64,000 nucleotides of DNA from Luzula sylvatica (GCA_946800325.1 OX326960.1:39563842-39627841), one strand, 5' to 3'. Counted from the first letter of the stretch, positions 27,661 to 40,184 are shown. Notes: a model not told the origin generated them from the letters alone. A program made the numbers and translations.

Positions 27661-28549
27661 AAGAATTGTGGATGAATGCAGAGGAGGCAAATATAATTTT
27701 TCATTAATAAACTTGTAGGCTTCTTTTTCGACCTCTTGAAGGTAATGTGGTGTTTTGGCCACATAATACAGTAGGAATTAAATAAGTTAATTTAAGTACT
27801 ACCGGTTAGGAAATTAATATCAAACAAAGCACGTTCAGAGGAACTTAGAAACATGTTGTGATACTTCGTGAAGTATAGTTTTTTGAGTGGTCTTAATGAA
27901 AGTGTAGTTGGACAAGATGAGAAAAGGAGAAGTGGGAGAAAAAGATGGCTTTTCTTTTGTGCAATTAATTTGATTGAACATCATAAAGATCCAGGCTTTT
28001 GGGTACAAGGGAATGAATCTCTGACCAACAACTTGAATCTTATACAGGCCAAGCAATGATGCAATGATGCAATTAACAACCAATGACATAATAGCTAGCT
28101 TATGTGTAGACTTATTTTTGCACCAACAAAAGTTATTCAGTCCTCTGTTTTTGGATTTAAACTGGACATTAAGGTGTGTGTTTGCTCATATTGTTTGGAA
28201 GCATGGGAATCGATTTTGAAGGAACACAAAAAACTGGTGCCCTAAAATGTGAAGCTTCGCACACAAAATCATGAAATTTTACACAAACCAAGCAATTTTC
28301 GGTGGGTTTGCCATAGACGAGGGGAATGCTGACCTAGACAACTTGAGGTGGACGTGAGCTATATAAAACCCGAACGGAATATGTTGGGTCCGGTACCATC
28401 CGAATTTTCTAAATAATTGTTATTAATTATGTGAATTCTACCAAATAACCGTAAAACAAAAATGAACTTTAAAATTTTAAACAGTAAACGAAAGCATACT
28501 AATCCATGTCAAATTGATGTCACGTCAATATCGTCTATGAGTCATATGT
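27661..28549. other. AT-rich intergenic, no gene seen
   Basis: No gene supported. A minus-strand open frame of 84 codons (27835-28089) and an overlapping plus-strand one of 63 codons show no recognisable domain. Confidence 0.5.
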
Positions 28550-28837
28550 AACATTACTTGCAAAATGCCAATGGTCTCATAGCCGAGATGGTTGAGTGTT
28601 CAGCACAATAAATCCTCATGTTGTAGAGGTTGTGGATTCGAATCCCGACGGCATCAATATAAAAAAAAAAACCTATTATGGCCACGATTCGTGGCCTAGG
28701 ATTCTCTTCAAAAAAAATTAAAATATTGTCTTATATATTCTTCCCAAATTCTCTCTTTCGTTTCACTTCTTTAATCTAATATATTCGAGGTCTCGACACA
28801 TTGTCGAACCTCCTTCAAAAAAAACATTACTTGCAAA
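28550..28837 (+). mobile_element. tRNA-derived SINE with 15-bp target duplication
   Basis: The body, 28565-28822, begins with a tRNA-like head. An RNA polymerase III A-box-like GCCGAGATGGTTGAGTG lies near 28582, and a B-box-like GGATTCGAATCCC near 28633, about 50 bp downstream. An unrelated tail follows, containing the palindrome GCCACGATTCGTGGC near 28680, and the 3' end is A-rich. The element is bounded by perfect direct repeats AACATTACTTGCAAA at 28550-28564 and 28823-28837, typical of L1-type target-primed integration. It is full length and probably not ancient, as the duplication is still perfect. The SINE family name cannot be given without a library. Confidence 0.88.
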
Positions 28838-30849
28838 TAATTGATTTTAAGTAATTTATTATTTTCAATTTAGAGTTTTTTATTTTCTCCAAGGATATAT
28901 CTCTTTTATCTCCATGAGATATATGAGAGTACGAAAATATGTACATGTGACTAATTTTTCTTTTATAGCCACAATATATATTTTATCTCAAGAGATGGTA
29001 TTATTGAATATACCGATTATGATAACAACAACAATAATAATAAAGAATGAGGCCTTCTAAGTTTCTAACATATCGAGTTTTTCCAAAAAAATCGTGATGA
29101 GCCATCCCGGTTAATTGGAAACACCCTACTACTCAACTCCAAAAAAATTATCCTATATAGACAACCCAAATTTGCCACAAATTAAATGTACCACCAATTA
29201 ACAGTTAATAACATACATTCTTGAATAATTTCCAAAAAAATCAAATCCAACCCAACCTATATAAAAAATCAAGTTCAACGATTTTTTTTATTTTTTTATT
29301 GACATAAATATAATATTTACTAATTTTGTAACTAAATTTAAGATGATTTGTGATTTATAATTTATTTTGGATATATATGTAAAATAATCATCAAATAAAA
29401 CTAGGTTCACAACTAAAAAAATAATCACATACATACAAGTAATAGTGTTGGTCCATAACTAAAAAAATTAAAAATTGATGAGTTTTTCTTGGTAACTTTT
29501 AGTCTCACCATCTACAAATCTTAAAGAAAAGACAAAATAATTTTTATATAAGAGAAGAAATTTTGACAATTGCTACAAAACTTATGTATTTTTGGACTGT
29601 ACAATAATACATATATAATTATATGTTTTGATTTGTACAATAATACATACATAATAACACAAAATAAAATTTTGGGACCTATTTTTTCAATGGGTATGTG
29701 CTAAATGCCAACAACGGCTAATGGGTGGGCCGGACCTGACCATGTAGCATATAAATAAAGTGCTATTTTGTGTCATTTGAATCAATCAACAAATACTCGT
29801 AATCTCTCTTTTTCTCGTATAATAAAGTTAAAGTTCCATTATAATCGTTTTTTCTTCTATTATTGTTTTTGGCTAGTGCGACGGTTTAATGTAATATTGT
29901 TAACTTCGGTTATCGTTATAAAATTTATATGTGTAGATAGTCAAAAAAATTATTTATTATTTTTTTCGTTTAAACTCAAATCATAATAAACTATAACAAA
30001 AAGAGTAATACAAAGTAGTATTGATTAATGGAGATCATATTTATATTCACTTTTAATTTACAAATTTTCTTAAGTTTTTCATCCAACATTTTTTTCAATG
30101 CTCTATTGAGATTTTTTGAAGCTTTATATACTCTTAGTTTCTTTATATTCATTGAATATGTACAAATTTCATAATTTCATAATATGTAATTTATATTCAC
30201 TTTGAATGCTAGAAGGAGAGAAATCAAACAAAAAGAATGATGCATTACATGGTGTGCAACTCTAAATGGAGAGACATGAGTTTTAGTGGGGTCATTCTCT
30301 ATAGATATGCAAAGGCAAATACTATTCATGACGAAATACAGAAAGCGGTATAGCCTATAGGCTATCTGGTGAAGAAAAGCTTGCAATAATTGATGAGAAT
30401 TCTTATCATTTAATTTTGGTGGCATGAAAAAAAGAGAAGAAAGAAGCTAATCAAATTCATTTCTTTCCAATCAAATATGATAATTATTGATTCCGATTAA
30501 ATAAAAGAATATTTTTAAGAGCTTAGGACGAAAATCAGTGCAAGTTCTTTGGACAAGATCCTGTCCCAGCTAACTAAGCAAAATGAACCGTTCTTTAATC
30601 AAAATTAGCTCGATCTTACGATCACGACGGAACTGGGAGGCGAGCGAGGTCCCCGGTCCCCCGTAAAAAATTACAAGTATAGATATTTTAATGCTTAATA
30701 TGTATACTTTTCATAATATAATCTTCTTTATCATTTCATCCAAATCCCCTCTTCACCGTGAAATAGGCAAATGGTTGCCAACTAATATCCTGAAAATTTT
30801 ATAAAAAGAAAAAGAAAAATTATATTTGTCCCCTTTACCGTCCCCACAA
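28838..30849. other. AT-rich intergenic, no gene seen
   Basis: No supported gene. A minus-strand open frame at 30177-30425 (82 codons) lacks recognisable motifs. A GC-richer island near 30610-30662 resembles the short GC-rich word at 31740-31770 but is too short to classify. Confidence 0.5.
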
Positions 30850-31365
30850 GTTGGCAGAAATTTATTAAACCAAATTTAATGCTAAATCAAATATAATAAT
30901 GGCATAATGAGAAGTTAGTGACTACATGGATCTTTATCATGTTATAAATCTATCATGCTTAAAATATTTACCACATACAAATTAATTGCATTTCTTATTT
31001 GTCCATCTATTTTTCCTTAATTATTTGTGCATATGTTTAATATGTGTTAAATAGTGGATTAATTCAGCACAATAATTTATTTTCCAAATTTATAAACTTA
31101 GAGTTAATTGAATATGGATCTTGATAAACAATTTCATTGTAAATAATAAATGTATTGGTGATGTATGACATGATGTATTAACATGTGTTAAACAGTGCAA
31201 ACGGGTTATACAAACCGGTTTAACATATGTTAAAAAGTCAATTAATCGAGTCTGAAACTTATATTTTTTCAAATTTATAAATTTAAATTTAATTATTTAT
31301 AGATGATGGTGAACAAGCCCAATAAAAATGTTAAATATATTGATGATGTGTGAAAAGTTAAAAAA
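30850..31365 (-). repeat. AT-rich dispersed repeat, copy 2 (inverted)
   Basis: Reverse-complement partner of 27135-27660. Reading the minus strand from 31365, the words appear in the same order: TTTCACACATCATC, GTTCACCATCATC, AAATTTATAAATTTG, TTAACATATGTTAAA, and finally AATTTAGCATTAA and AAATTTCTGCCAAC near 30855-30875. The two copies are diverged, and the spacer between them is about 3.2 kb. Confidence 0.55.
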
Positions 31366-33440
31366 AAATTCTCGTCGCATCCTATATAGAATGACAAAAA
31401 ATGGACTACATAACAATTATTTTGTTCTAACGAATTAAAGAAAATGTATATACCATTCAAAAAATTATCAAATCTACTAAAAAGATCTATTCATGTTGTA
31501 ATTAAAAAAATATACACGACTGACAAAAATCAAGGAAACTTTTCATTATTATAAAACTTCTAACAATAACACAAAGAAACTAAACTAAAAGAAAATATAT
31601 CTAGACAAAAGATCAGACTTTCGAAGGCATTAACCTAAAAAATTGAACTCTCGAAGGATGAAAGTCATATCTTTTTTTTTTGAAAACTAATGAAAGTCAT
31701 ATCTATAAATGATAATCAGTGACGAATCTATTAAGGAACTAGAGGAGGCAGCGGCTCCCTCGATTTTTGAGCAATAATATATATATGTGGACAAGATCCG
31801 TCATTGGTGATAATTTAGGACATTTAGGTACTGAATTATTTTTAAAAAAGAATGGGATTTTCTCGTATTCTTTTTATACAGCTATAATAATTAATAAGCA
31901 TGAAAATTTTCAAGAAAATCAATATTCGAATGCTTAATATTTGGAACAAAATGATAATGTTTTTTTTTTTTAATCTTTTGTATTTTTTAGATAATTTTTG
32001 TTTTTGCAAAGCCTCCACTAGCTTCTTGCTCTCTCTGATGAAGAATCCACCTCTCCCTGAAATTACAAGTGGAATCTCATATGTCGTCTTCTATTAGCCC
32101 CAATGGATTAATGGTGCAATGCAAGACCCTCGTTAAGGCCCACAAAAGCCCACTAACGCATGCACATACACACTCATTTTCTCTTCATCGTCTCCTCATC
32201 TCAATTCTTCCCATTTTGTAGGACCCTGAACCTTGCAAAAAAAACCTTAAACTCATTGCATTTGCACTAATGTTTTTTCTAATTATAACTCAAAGAAAAT
32301 TTCGCAGACAATAAAAGATGCCCTTTTCTCATTGCAAAAACACGAGTGACGCCTCGTCAAAGAAGTCACGGTCTATTCGATTCGATCACCACGTTTTTAT
32401 TCTTCGTGCATTGTGGTTTTCATGCTAAATATCTACCTCAAGATCAAGATCACATAGAACAATAAAAGATTTGAGGAACAATTGTTGCTTTCAGAATCGG
32501 TAAAAGCCGTGTGGAAAGCCCTGCTGTGTCGTATGTTATCTGATACGATTGAGATAACATCATGGGGGGAAATCAAGTTTGAGAATTTATACTACGCAAC
32601 ATGTAATAAAGCTGCTACACCATTTAGGGGACAATTTGCATAGGAATATATTTGTTACTTTTTTAGTATGAAATGATCATGCATAAGCATGCTAAACACC
32701 TCTTGTTCGATACCTCGAAGTTTCTGAGCAAAGAAAAAGATTCAAACAAGTAGCTTATTCGAAATCAATTTGTTTCCAATTTTCCTGGACTTGATTCTTC
32801 TGATCCTCCATCTGGCTTCAAACTACAAAATATAGATGATATGAGCGTCGCCATCATTCATGCATGGATTCCTTGCATGACGAACCTCGCCCATCAAATT
32901 CCTATTTCATGATTATACATGCATTAATGCCATTATTCAGTTCATCGTGGCGGCTTAGCAGCCACGCACGCCACCAAATGATAATAAAAATAAAAATAAA
33001 AACAAGTCATTTTCTAAGCGAAGAAACAAATAGATGCTAATATGTGATGTTGCTTTTTATGTTCCTCCCAAGTATTTGATTCACTCAATAAAGCAACCAT
33101 GGATCTGCTTATCTACAGAAATTCTCTTCTGATCTCACTGGCAAGTGGGTCCATCCATTGCAATGCAATTGCACGATGATACCTCCTAATAGTTGGGTGC
33201 TGGGTGGTTGGCCACTATAATATATGCAAGTAAACAAACCACAATTGATGCCACGCAGCCTTGCAACTCTTGTGGGTCTCACTCAAAATTATTGGATAAT
33301 TAACCCTAATCTGAACCCAAATTATATGGTTCTTCCCTAATTAAACAAAGTTCTCTCTGTCCATTGGGCCACACACGCCATTCAGAGCCTAATTCCTGGA
33401 ATAGCCTCACTCACTCACTCACACACTCATTGACCCACAA
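31366..33440. other. Upstream intergenic region of the UMAMIT gene
   Basis: No gene supported. The left part is AT-rich. From about 32100 the composition becomes more balanced and is plausibly the promoter region of the transporter gene. A CTCACTCACTCACTCACACA simple repeat lies at about 33407-33428, just upstream of the TATA box. Confidence 0.5.
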
Positions 33441-33446
33441 CTCCCT

Positions 33447-33454
33447 TATAAATA
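33447..33454 (+). promoter_or_regulatory. TATA box of UMAMIT9-like gene
   Basis: TATAAATA in the context CCCTTATAAATACAAG, 123 bp upstream of the ATG at 33577. This predicts transcription start near 33480 and a 5' leader of about 95 nt. No competing upstream ATG was chosen because the ATG at 33577 begins the conserved amino terminus. Confidence 0.75.
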
Positions 33455-33576
33455 CAAGATCAATGGAACCATTGTTCCTTAGGAAAGAAACACACAGCTC
33501 TTCCTTGGTTTCTTCCTCTTCCCTTCCTCTCTCCAAGCAAGCACAAATTTCTCATTTTCACTATTGATCTTCAGAA

Positions 33577-35296
33577 ATGGAGGGACAAAGTAGTTGCGCT
33601 AAGTTTCTTCAGAATATGAAGCCATATGTGGCGATGATATCACTTCAGTTCGGCTATGCCGGCATGAACATAATAACCAAGGTTTCTCTTAACCGTGGTT
33701 TCAGTCACTATGTCTTGGTCGTGTATAGGCACGCTTTTGCAACTCTTTCTATCGCCCCTTTCGCCCTAATTCTCGAAAGGTGAGTACTGCAACATATATA
33801 TGCATAATAAATTAAAACTTAATAACATTAATTCATTATATCATGTTACAGGAACGTTCGTCCGAGAATGACGTTATTGATTTTTCTACAAATTTTTGTT
33901 CTCGCTCTTCTCGGGTTGGTTTCAAACCTCTTGTATTATCACATTTATATATGATGTTTATATATCTAATGTGTACTTTCGTATAACAGGCCGGTCATTG
34001 ATCAGAATTTCTACTATGCCGGATTGAAGGACACGTCGCCAACTTTTTCCTGCGCCATGAGCAATATGTTGCCTGCCATGACCTTTGTCATGGCAGTGAT
34101 TTTCAGGTAGATACTAGAAAATAAACATGCAAAAAAAAATACGCACACAATTTAGCATTTAAATGGAACTGACAATATTTCAACCTAACAGGATGGAGAA
34201 AATCAATTTGAAGAGAATGCGATACCAGGCCAAGATTGTCGGTACTATAATAACTGTGGCTGGCGCGATGTTGATGACCTTATATAAGGGTCCAATTGTA
34301 GAGCTGTTTTGGACTAAACACATGCATGTTCATCAAGATAATACATCGGTCTCGAAGGCTTCGGCTGACAAGGATTGGTTCAGGGGATCCATTTTTCTAA
34401 TCATAGCCACTCTTGCTTGGGCTTCTCTCTTCATTCTCCAAGTATGTATTATACAAACTTAACAATAACCAATTTTCTCCAAAGTGGTTTCATTGACAAT
34501 ATATTGATTTGTGTGTATGCAGTCTGTGACGATTAGGATGTACGATGCGCCTTTATCTCTGACAACATTGATCTGCTTTGTTGGAACTCTTCAAGCTACT
34601 GCTGTAACCTTCGCAATGGAGCACAAGACTTCTGTATGGCAAATAGGGTGGGACATGAACTTACTCGCTGCCGCATACGCTGTAAGTCTATCTCTTAAAA
34701 AATGAAAAGAAAAAAAAAACTAAAATAGCGTAAACCATAATTAAGGTTTGGTCATGTGATGCGATGAACAGGGTATCGTGACGTCGAGCATTGCATATTA
34801 TGTACAAGGTTTGGTCATGCAAAGTAGGGGGCCCGTCTTTGCATCGGCTTTCAGCCCGCTAATGATGATTATAGTAGCAATCATGGGTTCCTTCATTCTA
34901 GCTGAGAATATTTACCTCGGAGGGTACGCTTTCGTTCACAAAATGCACTAAATTTACCAATTTCTTTTTTATAGATAATTCAATTAATCATTGTTCGATT
35001 GTGAATGCAGGATTGTGGGCTCAGTCTTAATCGTGTTTGGATTGTATGCCGTTCTTTGGGGGAAGTACAAGGAAAATAAGGAGAAGAAACAAAGAGAGGC
35101 CATGGAGCTACCCGTCGTAGTGAAATCTATCGAAGGAAATGGAGAAGTAGAAGTCATGGAAATTGTGGAGCTCGATGAGGTCGAGTTAGAAAAGGCAAGA
35201 GCTAACCACAGAATGATCTCGTCTCTCGACAAGGCAGTGATTGCTCTCTCCATTCCCATGAAGGAGAAAAGAATGAAGGACGTCGATGAATCTTAG
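33577..35296 (+). CDS. UMAMIT9: WAT1-related/UMAMIT transporter, UMAMIT9-like
   Basis: Seven coding exons: 33577-33779, 33852-33914, 33990-34106, 34192-34441, 34523-34681, 34772-34923 and 35011-35296. All introns are GT-AG, and joining them gives one frame of 409 aa. The protein is a polytopic membrane carrier of the drug/metabolite transporter superfamily, with two EamA halves of about five helices each. Diagnostic stretches are SLQFGYAGMNIITKVSLNRG near the start, LGPVIDQNFYYAGL, SPTFSCAMSNMLPAMTF, TLYKGP, and the second-half GPVFASAFSPLMMIIVAIMG followed by GLYAVLWGK. A charged cytosolic tail of about 80 residues follows. Family members export or import amino acids or move auxin; WAT1 itself is a vacuolar auxin exporter. 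Similarity is strongest to my recollection of Arabidopsis At5g07050; the substrate here is unknown. Length is normal for the family. A TATA box lies 123 bp upstream. Confidence 0.93.
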
Positions 35297-36736
35297 AGAT
35301 AATAAATTAGTATCGTGTATAAATGAGAATGGTGGAAAGGAGGGAAACCAGAGTATGTTTAAAGGAAGGAATTTATGGGCTTATGTGGGCCAAGTAGAAG
35401 AGGGTTTTTTTGCTTTTGTGCTTCTTGGCTCTTTTATTTTCTTCTATATCTAGATTAATATTTAATATTATTATGAAGGAGATGTTAATGTATGGAGGGG
35501 AGGTTTGACTTATTACTTATTTTTCTTCTTCTTATTTAATGTATGGAAGGGAGGTTTAATATTATGAATCTAGTAAAGCTTTCGGTAGCTTTTCTATTTT
35601 TTTGCATGATTTTAAGTTAATAATTTAAGTTTTAGATTGATAAAAAAAATATGCATTCCAATTTGAAGAACTAATAGTGTCTTACTTTGTTAATTTGTCT
35701 CTATTCTTTATTTCAAAGAATAAGCAAAAGATGGCTCAGTCTCTAGAATAAATGTGATTTCCACTTTCACAAGAGCATGCACTAGTTATCTTAACAAAAG
35801 CATACAAGCATGAATATAGTTTCTTAAATATTGATTTAAGGTCTGAAGATCCCACAAATAAAATGGGCAAATTGCTTTGGCAACCTTAGTTGATAGAATA
35901 AATAGAATCACGATCCTCTTGGGATCTTATACTGCTATTTATGGGTGGCTAGATTCGACATTAGATTGATTGATTATAAGAAATTATTCTCTCTAATGTT
36001 CCAATCCCAATTTGTGCAGCTTTCAAATATGCTAATTATCTATCTACGTTCTGGATTGATGTACATGGATTCCTAGAATCTTATGAAATTTCACAAGATT
36101 TATCATTCCAACAAAATTCCGTGGAGAATTAGCACCAAACAATGAATTTTGATGGAGCGGCAAAATATAGTTCGGCTCCACTCCAAAATTCACATTGCCA
36201 AACAAGCCCTAAGATTTTTCGTTCCAACAAGAGGGTTATGGATCATGGATGTGTACACTACTTAAAAATTGAGTTTAGTGGGACTCGTTTATGCGAGAAA
36301 TCACTTCATATTGTAAGAGAGTAAAATAATGTAGAAACGAATCCCAGTTGCTTTTGGCATGATTTTCTTTTTGGAAGATACATTTGGTTGCAGTACTAGT
36401 TGGATTAGCATTACAACAACAAAAGTAAAAAAGAAATTAATTTTGAGATATATCATGACCTAAGCATAAGAATTTGACATGACAACAACACTCAAAATCC
36501 ATTCTTTTCGCAAATTACAAGTATCTAATATTTCATTTAAGCCAACCTACATGGCACCAACAAAATATCTATAATATCGACAACACTTCAAAACACTAGT
36601 TTTTTCCGAAACGAAGACCTTATAGGCCAAATATACACCTAATACAACGTAAAAACATACTACTTTTAAAACTTTTGCAAGCACAAAGATTGTGCGGGTT
36701 AAGCAAGAAAAAGGTAATAATTGCGGAACGGTCCCT
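35297..36736. other. Intergenic between UMAMIT9-like and MAP65 genes
   Basis: The first 200 bp are the probable 3' UTR of the transporter gene; AATAAA-like words occur at 35304 and several TTAATATTTAATATT stretches at 35450-35470. A short imperfect foldback at 36143-36192 (GAATTTTG...CAAAATTC) next to a CCAAACAAGCCC word looks like a decayed Tourist-type MITE end. The last 200 bp are the 3' flank of the convergently transcribed MAP65 gene. No additional gene is supported. Confidence 0.5.
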
Positions 36737-39301
36737 CTAAGGGGAGAACATACTAGAAACATCCTTGGAAAGAGCGACGTAGTTAACAGGAGTGGGTCGA
36801 GGAGTAGCGGTGTACCTTTTATCCTTAGCAGACGAAGTAACACCGTGCCTCGAGGTAGAAACATAGCGATTAATAGGGGTACCCGCTACGTTCGTGTTCG
36901 CACTCTGTCCCAACGGTTTCTTCACTGATAATGGCCGCATCGGGCTCGGTTTCGGACCGTACATGGCTTCTTGCTCTGCTGCTAACTGCTCGTGCAACTT
37001 CTTCTGCTCCTGTCAAAATATTTAAGCACCACTTAACTAAGGTTTTATGCAATAATTAATGAGAGGGTTATTCATTATTATACTCTTGAACGGCGTTTTT
37101 CTTCTTCTTTTTGTTTTCTTTGGTCCTTGTATGACTCGAGCTTCTCTAACAACATGTCTTTATCATACATGAACGGAATCCCTTGCTCCTTTTCCCAGGC
37201 TTCGATCTTTGATGTTAAGTTCTCTACCAACACTACACAATAACACAAATATAATATTGTACAAAATTATATAATTCAAGATTGAAAGAAATAAAAAGAC
37301 TTGCGTGGTAACTTGCTGACCAACATGCGAGCCTTCTCAGCACGTTTCAAGTTCTTATGAGTGCCTCGTCCAGCATTGTATCTATTTTGGTCCTGCAAAA
37401 CACAAATTCATTTATTGCAAATAATGAACAAGATCAAGGACTAAAGTGAATAAAGTACCTGTTCATATTCATCGAGCCAGATTTCTTCCTCTGCAGAAAA
37501 ATTCCATTTCTCCAATTTATCAAGAATATCCTTTCTACTATTAGCCTGTTCTTTGGCCTTTGCAATGCGATTTTCCATCTCAGCTAATAGTTCCGACAGA
37601 TCCGAAACCCTCCCTAAACCCAATTTCGAAGACGACAAAAAATCAAATATGAATAAAAATAGATTATGAGGGTGAAAATATTAACAAACCAGAATCGATA
37701 AGATCAATGAGTATATTCCTCTGAGAATCATCAAAGTCCATATGAACAGATTTGTAAATCTCTTCAATCTCATGTTGTTTCTTCAACACAAGTTCCTTCA
37801 TCTTGCTCGCTTTCATTAAATTCAATCTCTGCACTTCTATCTCAACCTACACAACAAATCATTAACCAAAAAAATTAATTTTCCAAATAATAATTTAATC
37901 AATAAAAATTCAAAATTAATTTTACTAACCTTTTCGATGACGTTAAGTCCAAGACGGCCTTGGCCAGACACCGAATCAACAGATCTAGAAATTAAACCAG
38001 TTATATGCTCAAATCTTTCTCTCTCTTCATCTTCCACTTCCATTAATTTCCAAAGATCCATTAAAGATTTCCCAAGATCTTGAATCTACAATCAAGAAGA
38101 TCATTAGCATTTTCTTTAATTAATGATCGAAAAATTCAGAGAAAAAGAAATGTTAAAACAGACCTTTAGGAGTCTCTGAAGTTTTTCTTGCTTCAAGGCT
38201 TGTGCAGCAGATTCGAGTTTAGCAAGTGTTTCGTTACTAATACTTTTTGAATTCGAGTCTTCAAAACAGGGATGAATTTCGCACAATGCTTTGTTTATCT
38301 CAATAGACATCACATTAGCCAATTGGCGTATCAATTCTAGATATCCATTGACTTTTTGTAACCTCGTGTCCTGAAAATTGAAATCGAAATACAAATTCAA
38401 GACAAATATTGATAAGAGAATCGAAAAAATATGAGATTTGGTTAAAGTGTTTGACCTTGTCTTTTTGTAACTCTTGCAATTGAGTCCTTAGCTCTTCTAA
38501 CTTCATCAGAGATAAATCGTTCTTGTCAACTTGAATGTTCGAACTTGTATACTGAGAATTGCCAGCAATTTCAGAGTGAATTTGAAGAATTTCAGATTGA
38601 ACATTCAAGAATTCTTTAATCCTTTCTTCCTTCTTGTGCCTCAAGGCATTTAATGTAGGCTTTATCATTGCCACTTGCTCTTTCAAGGTACCTGTCGGTT
38701 TCTCTAACTGAAAATTGGAAATTAAAAAGTCAATTAACTGTTCATTAGTTTCGATTTTGGATAAATTAGGGTGAATTGTGCAAACCTGATAGAAAGATTC
38801 ACACTCTCCAAGTGACGATATGACTTTAGAGATCTCGTCTTGGCCTTCAGACAAGGCCTTGTTCAGATCTCCTTTGAGCTTTCTTGCATTGTTTACTTTA
38901 CCTCTATACACGTTGAGACATTCTTGTTCTAGTTGTAATAATATCCTATCTCTTTCAGATTCGCTCTCCCCTATTTCATCCCATAATTCCTGTTTATAGA
39001 AATGAAATGTTCAACAATCGATGCTTATAACAAGTACTAAGAAAACGAGTGAAGAAAAGATGCAAATCAGCGGAAATTAACATCAATAATTACTTAAAGA
39101 CTCCAAAAAATAGAAGCAAATTGCAAGAATTCAGCAGTGATCGAATCTTGAACAATTGCACACTAAGAAACAGCACTTAAAGAGAAAATTAAATTTCAAG
39201 ATTTGGGAGAAAATAACTGAAACCTGAATTTCTTTGAGAAGACCTCCACAGGAAGTGGCTTCAGCACGAGGTGGAGGAGAAGGCATCCGAAATTGCGACA
39301 T
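36737..39301 (-). CDS. MAP65-family microtubule-associated protein
   Basis: Ten coding exons on the minus strand: 39301-39224, 38989-38786, 38707-38456, 38370-38164, 38085-37930, 37846-37690, 37613-37459, 37392-37305, 37232-37084 and 37009-36737, giving 572 aa. The protein is a plant PRC1/Ase1 homologue that dimerises and cross-links antiparallel microtubules, as in the phragmoplast and spindle. Visible features are the start [20 protein letters not shown], long coiled-coil rods, the central [20 protein letters not shown] region, and the conserved microtubule-binding block [13 protein letters not shown]...LVENL...[12 protein letters not shown]. The basic Ser/Pro-rich tail has SPMRP, TPRPTP and NYVALSKD; proline-directed sites there are typical CDK/MAPK targets in the family. 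The ATG at 39301 is preferred to an upstream in-frame TTG. Exon 8 uses a GC donor. Length suits the shorter MAP65 members (perhaps MAP65-5/-8), but the subclass is uncertain. Confidence 0.93.
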
Positions 39302-39385
39302 TGTAACAGAAAAATCTCGCAAACCCTAGATTTTGAGAGCAAGAGAGAATGATGAAAGAAAATGAGAAATTTGAAAGAGGGGGAA

Positions 39386-39394
39386 GCGCCAAAA
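39386..39394 (-). promoter_or_regulatory. E2F-type site upstream of MAP65 gene
   Basis: Reads TTTTGGCGC on the minus strand, matching the E2F consensus TTTSSCGC, about 85 bp upstream of the MAP65 ATG, in or near the 5' leader. This would fit cell-cycle expression, which is known for several MAP65 genes. One isolated site is weak evidence. Confidence 0.45.
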
Positions 39395-39548
39395 CCAAAA
39401 ATAATCCAGACAAATCCGCCGGTTTCCTTTTAAAGGTAGCGAATGACGGAAGAAAATGAGAAATTCGTTTTTCTGTGGCAGAATATAAAGCCTAATATAC
39501 AGCCCCCTCGTGGCTTTACGGAAAGATAGACGGGCCGTGAGAAAGGAA

Positions 39549-39973
39549 AGGGATGTGTGAGAGGGAATGGGAGGGAGGAGATGAGAATGGAGTGGAAGGT
39601 TAATTTTTAACTTGCTCCTAAATATTTTTATGATGAGGGGAAAAGAGAATGGAGGGGAGATTATTTCTCCTCTATATACAAAAGAGATCAATTATTTCTC
39701 TCTCCAAATTTGGGGGGTAATGGAGGGTACAAAATATTATAACATTCTAATACCTAAAATACCCCTACTTTCATTTTATAGTTAGTAATGTTTCAAAGGG
39801 TAAAATTGTCATTTTTTCATGATATTATTCTTTCCCCTCCTTTCTCCTTCATTAATTATTTTAGAACTCGGGAGCAAGAAAAAATTATTTTCTTTCCTTC
39901 CCATTAATTCTCTTCCCCTCCATTACCTTCCCCTTCGTTCCCCTCCCCTTCATAAAAAACTCGGGAGCACACA
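39549..39973. repeat. Foldback/MITE-like inverted repeat
   Basis: Purine-rich left arm (about 39549-39665, with AACTTGCTCCTAAATA and GGGGAAAAGAGAATGGAGG) and pyrimidine-rich right arm (about 39820-39973, with TTAGAACTCGGGAGCAAG and CCTCCATTACC). The arms are imperfect reverse complements, with a spacer near 39700-39815. The right end also repeats the ACTCGGGAGCA word at 39960, so part of that arm is duplicated. It lies directly upstream of the MAP65 promoter. Exact termini and target duplication could not be fixed. Confidence 0.5.
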
Positions 39974-40014
39974 GGGAAAAAATGGATGACGCTCATTTAA
40001 ACTAGCTCCCTCAT

Positions 40015-40098
40015 TTAAATCAATCTTATTTAGAACTGAATCGGTATCCTGGTTTTTGGAAATGCAGAAATGAAATCCAGCTCCATTATTTAAATCAA
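40015..40098 (+). repeat. 75-bp repeat unit, left of Mutator-like element
   Basis: Starts TTAAATCAATCTTATTT and ends with the next TTAAATCAA at 40090 (period 75). A second copy of the same unit, about 95% identical by eye, starts at 41849 on the other side of the transposon, where the next unit begins at 41924. The element therefore inserted at the boundary of a pre-existing tandem repeat. Confidence 0.8.
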
Positions 40099-40184
40099 GG
40101 AGCATTTCTGCATGTGACCCTTTATGGGAGATTAATTCAAAAAATAACCTTTTTTTTGCAAATATTCCAAATATAACTTGAAAC

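Noticed and set aside
39326..39691. 121-codon minus-strand frame upstream of the MAP65 gene
   Set aside because: Lies in the leader and foldback repeat, low complexity, and overlaps the MAP65 5' region; no recognisable domain.
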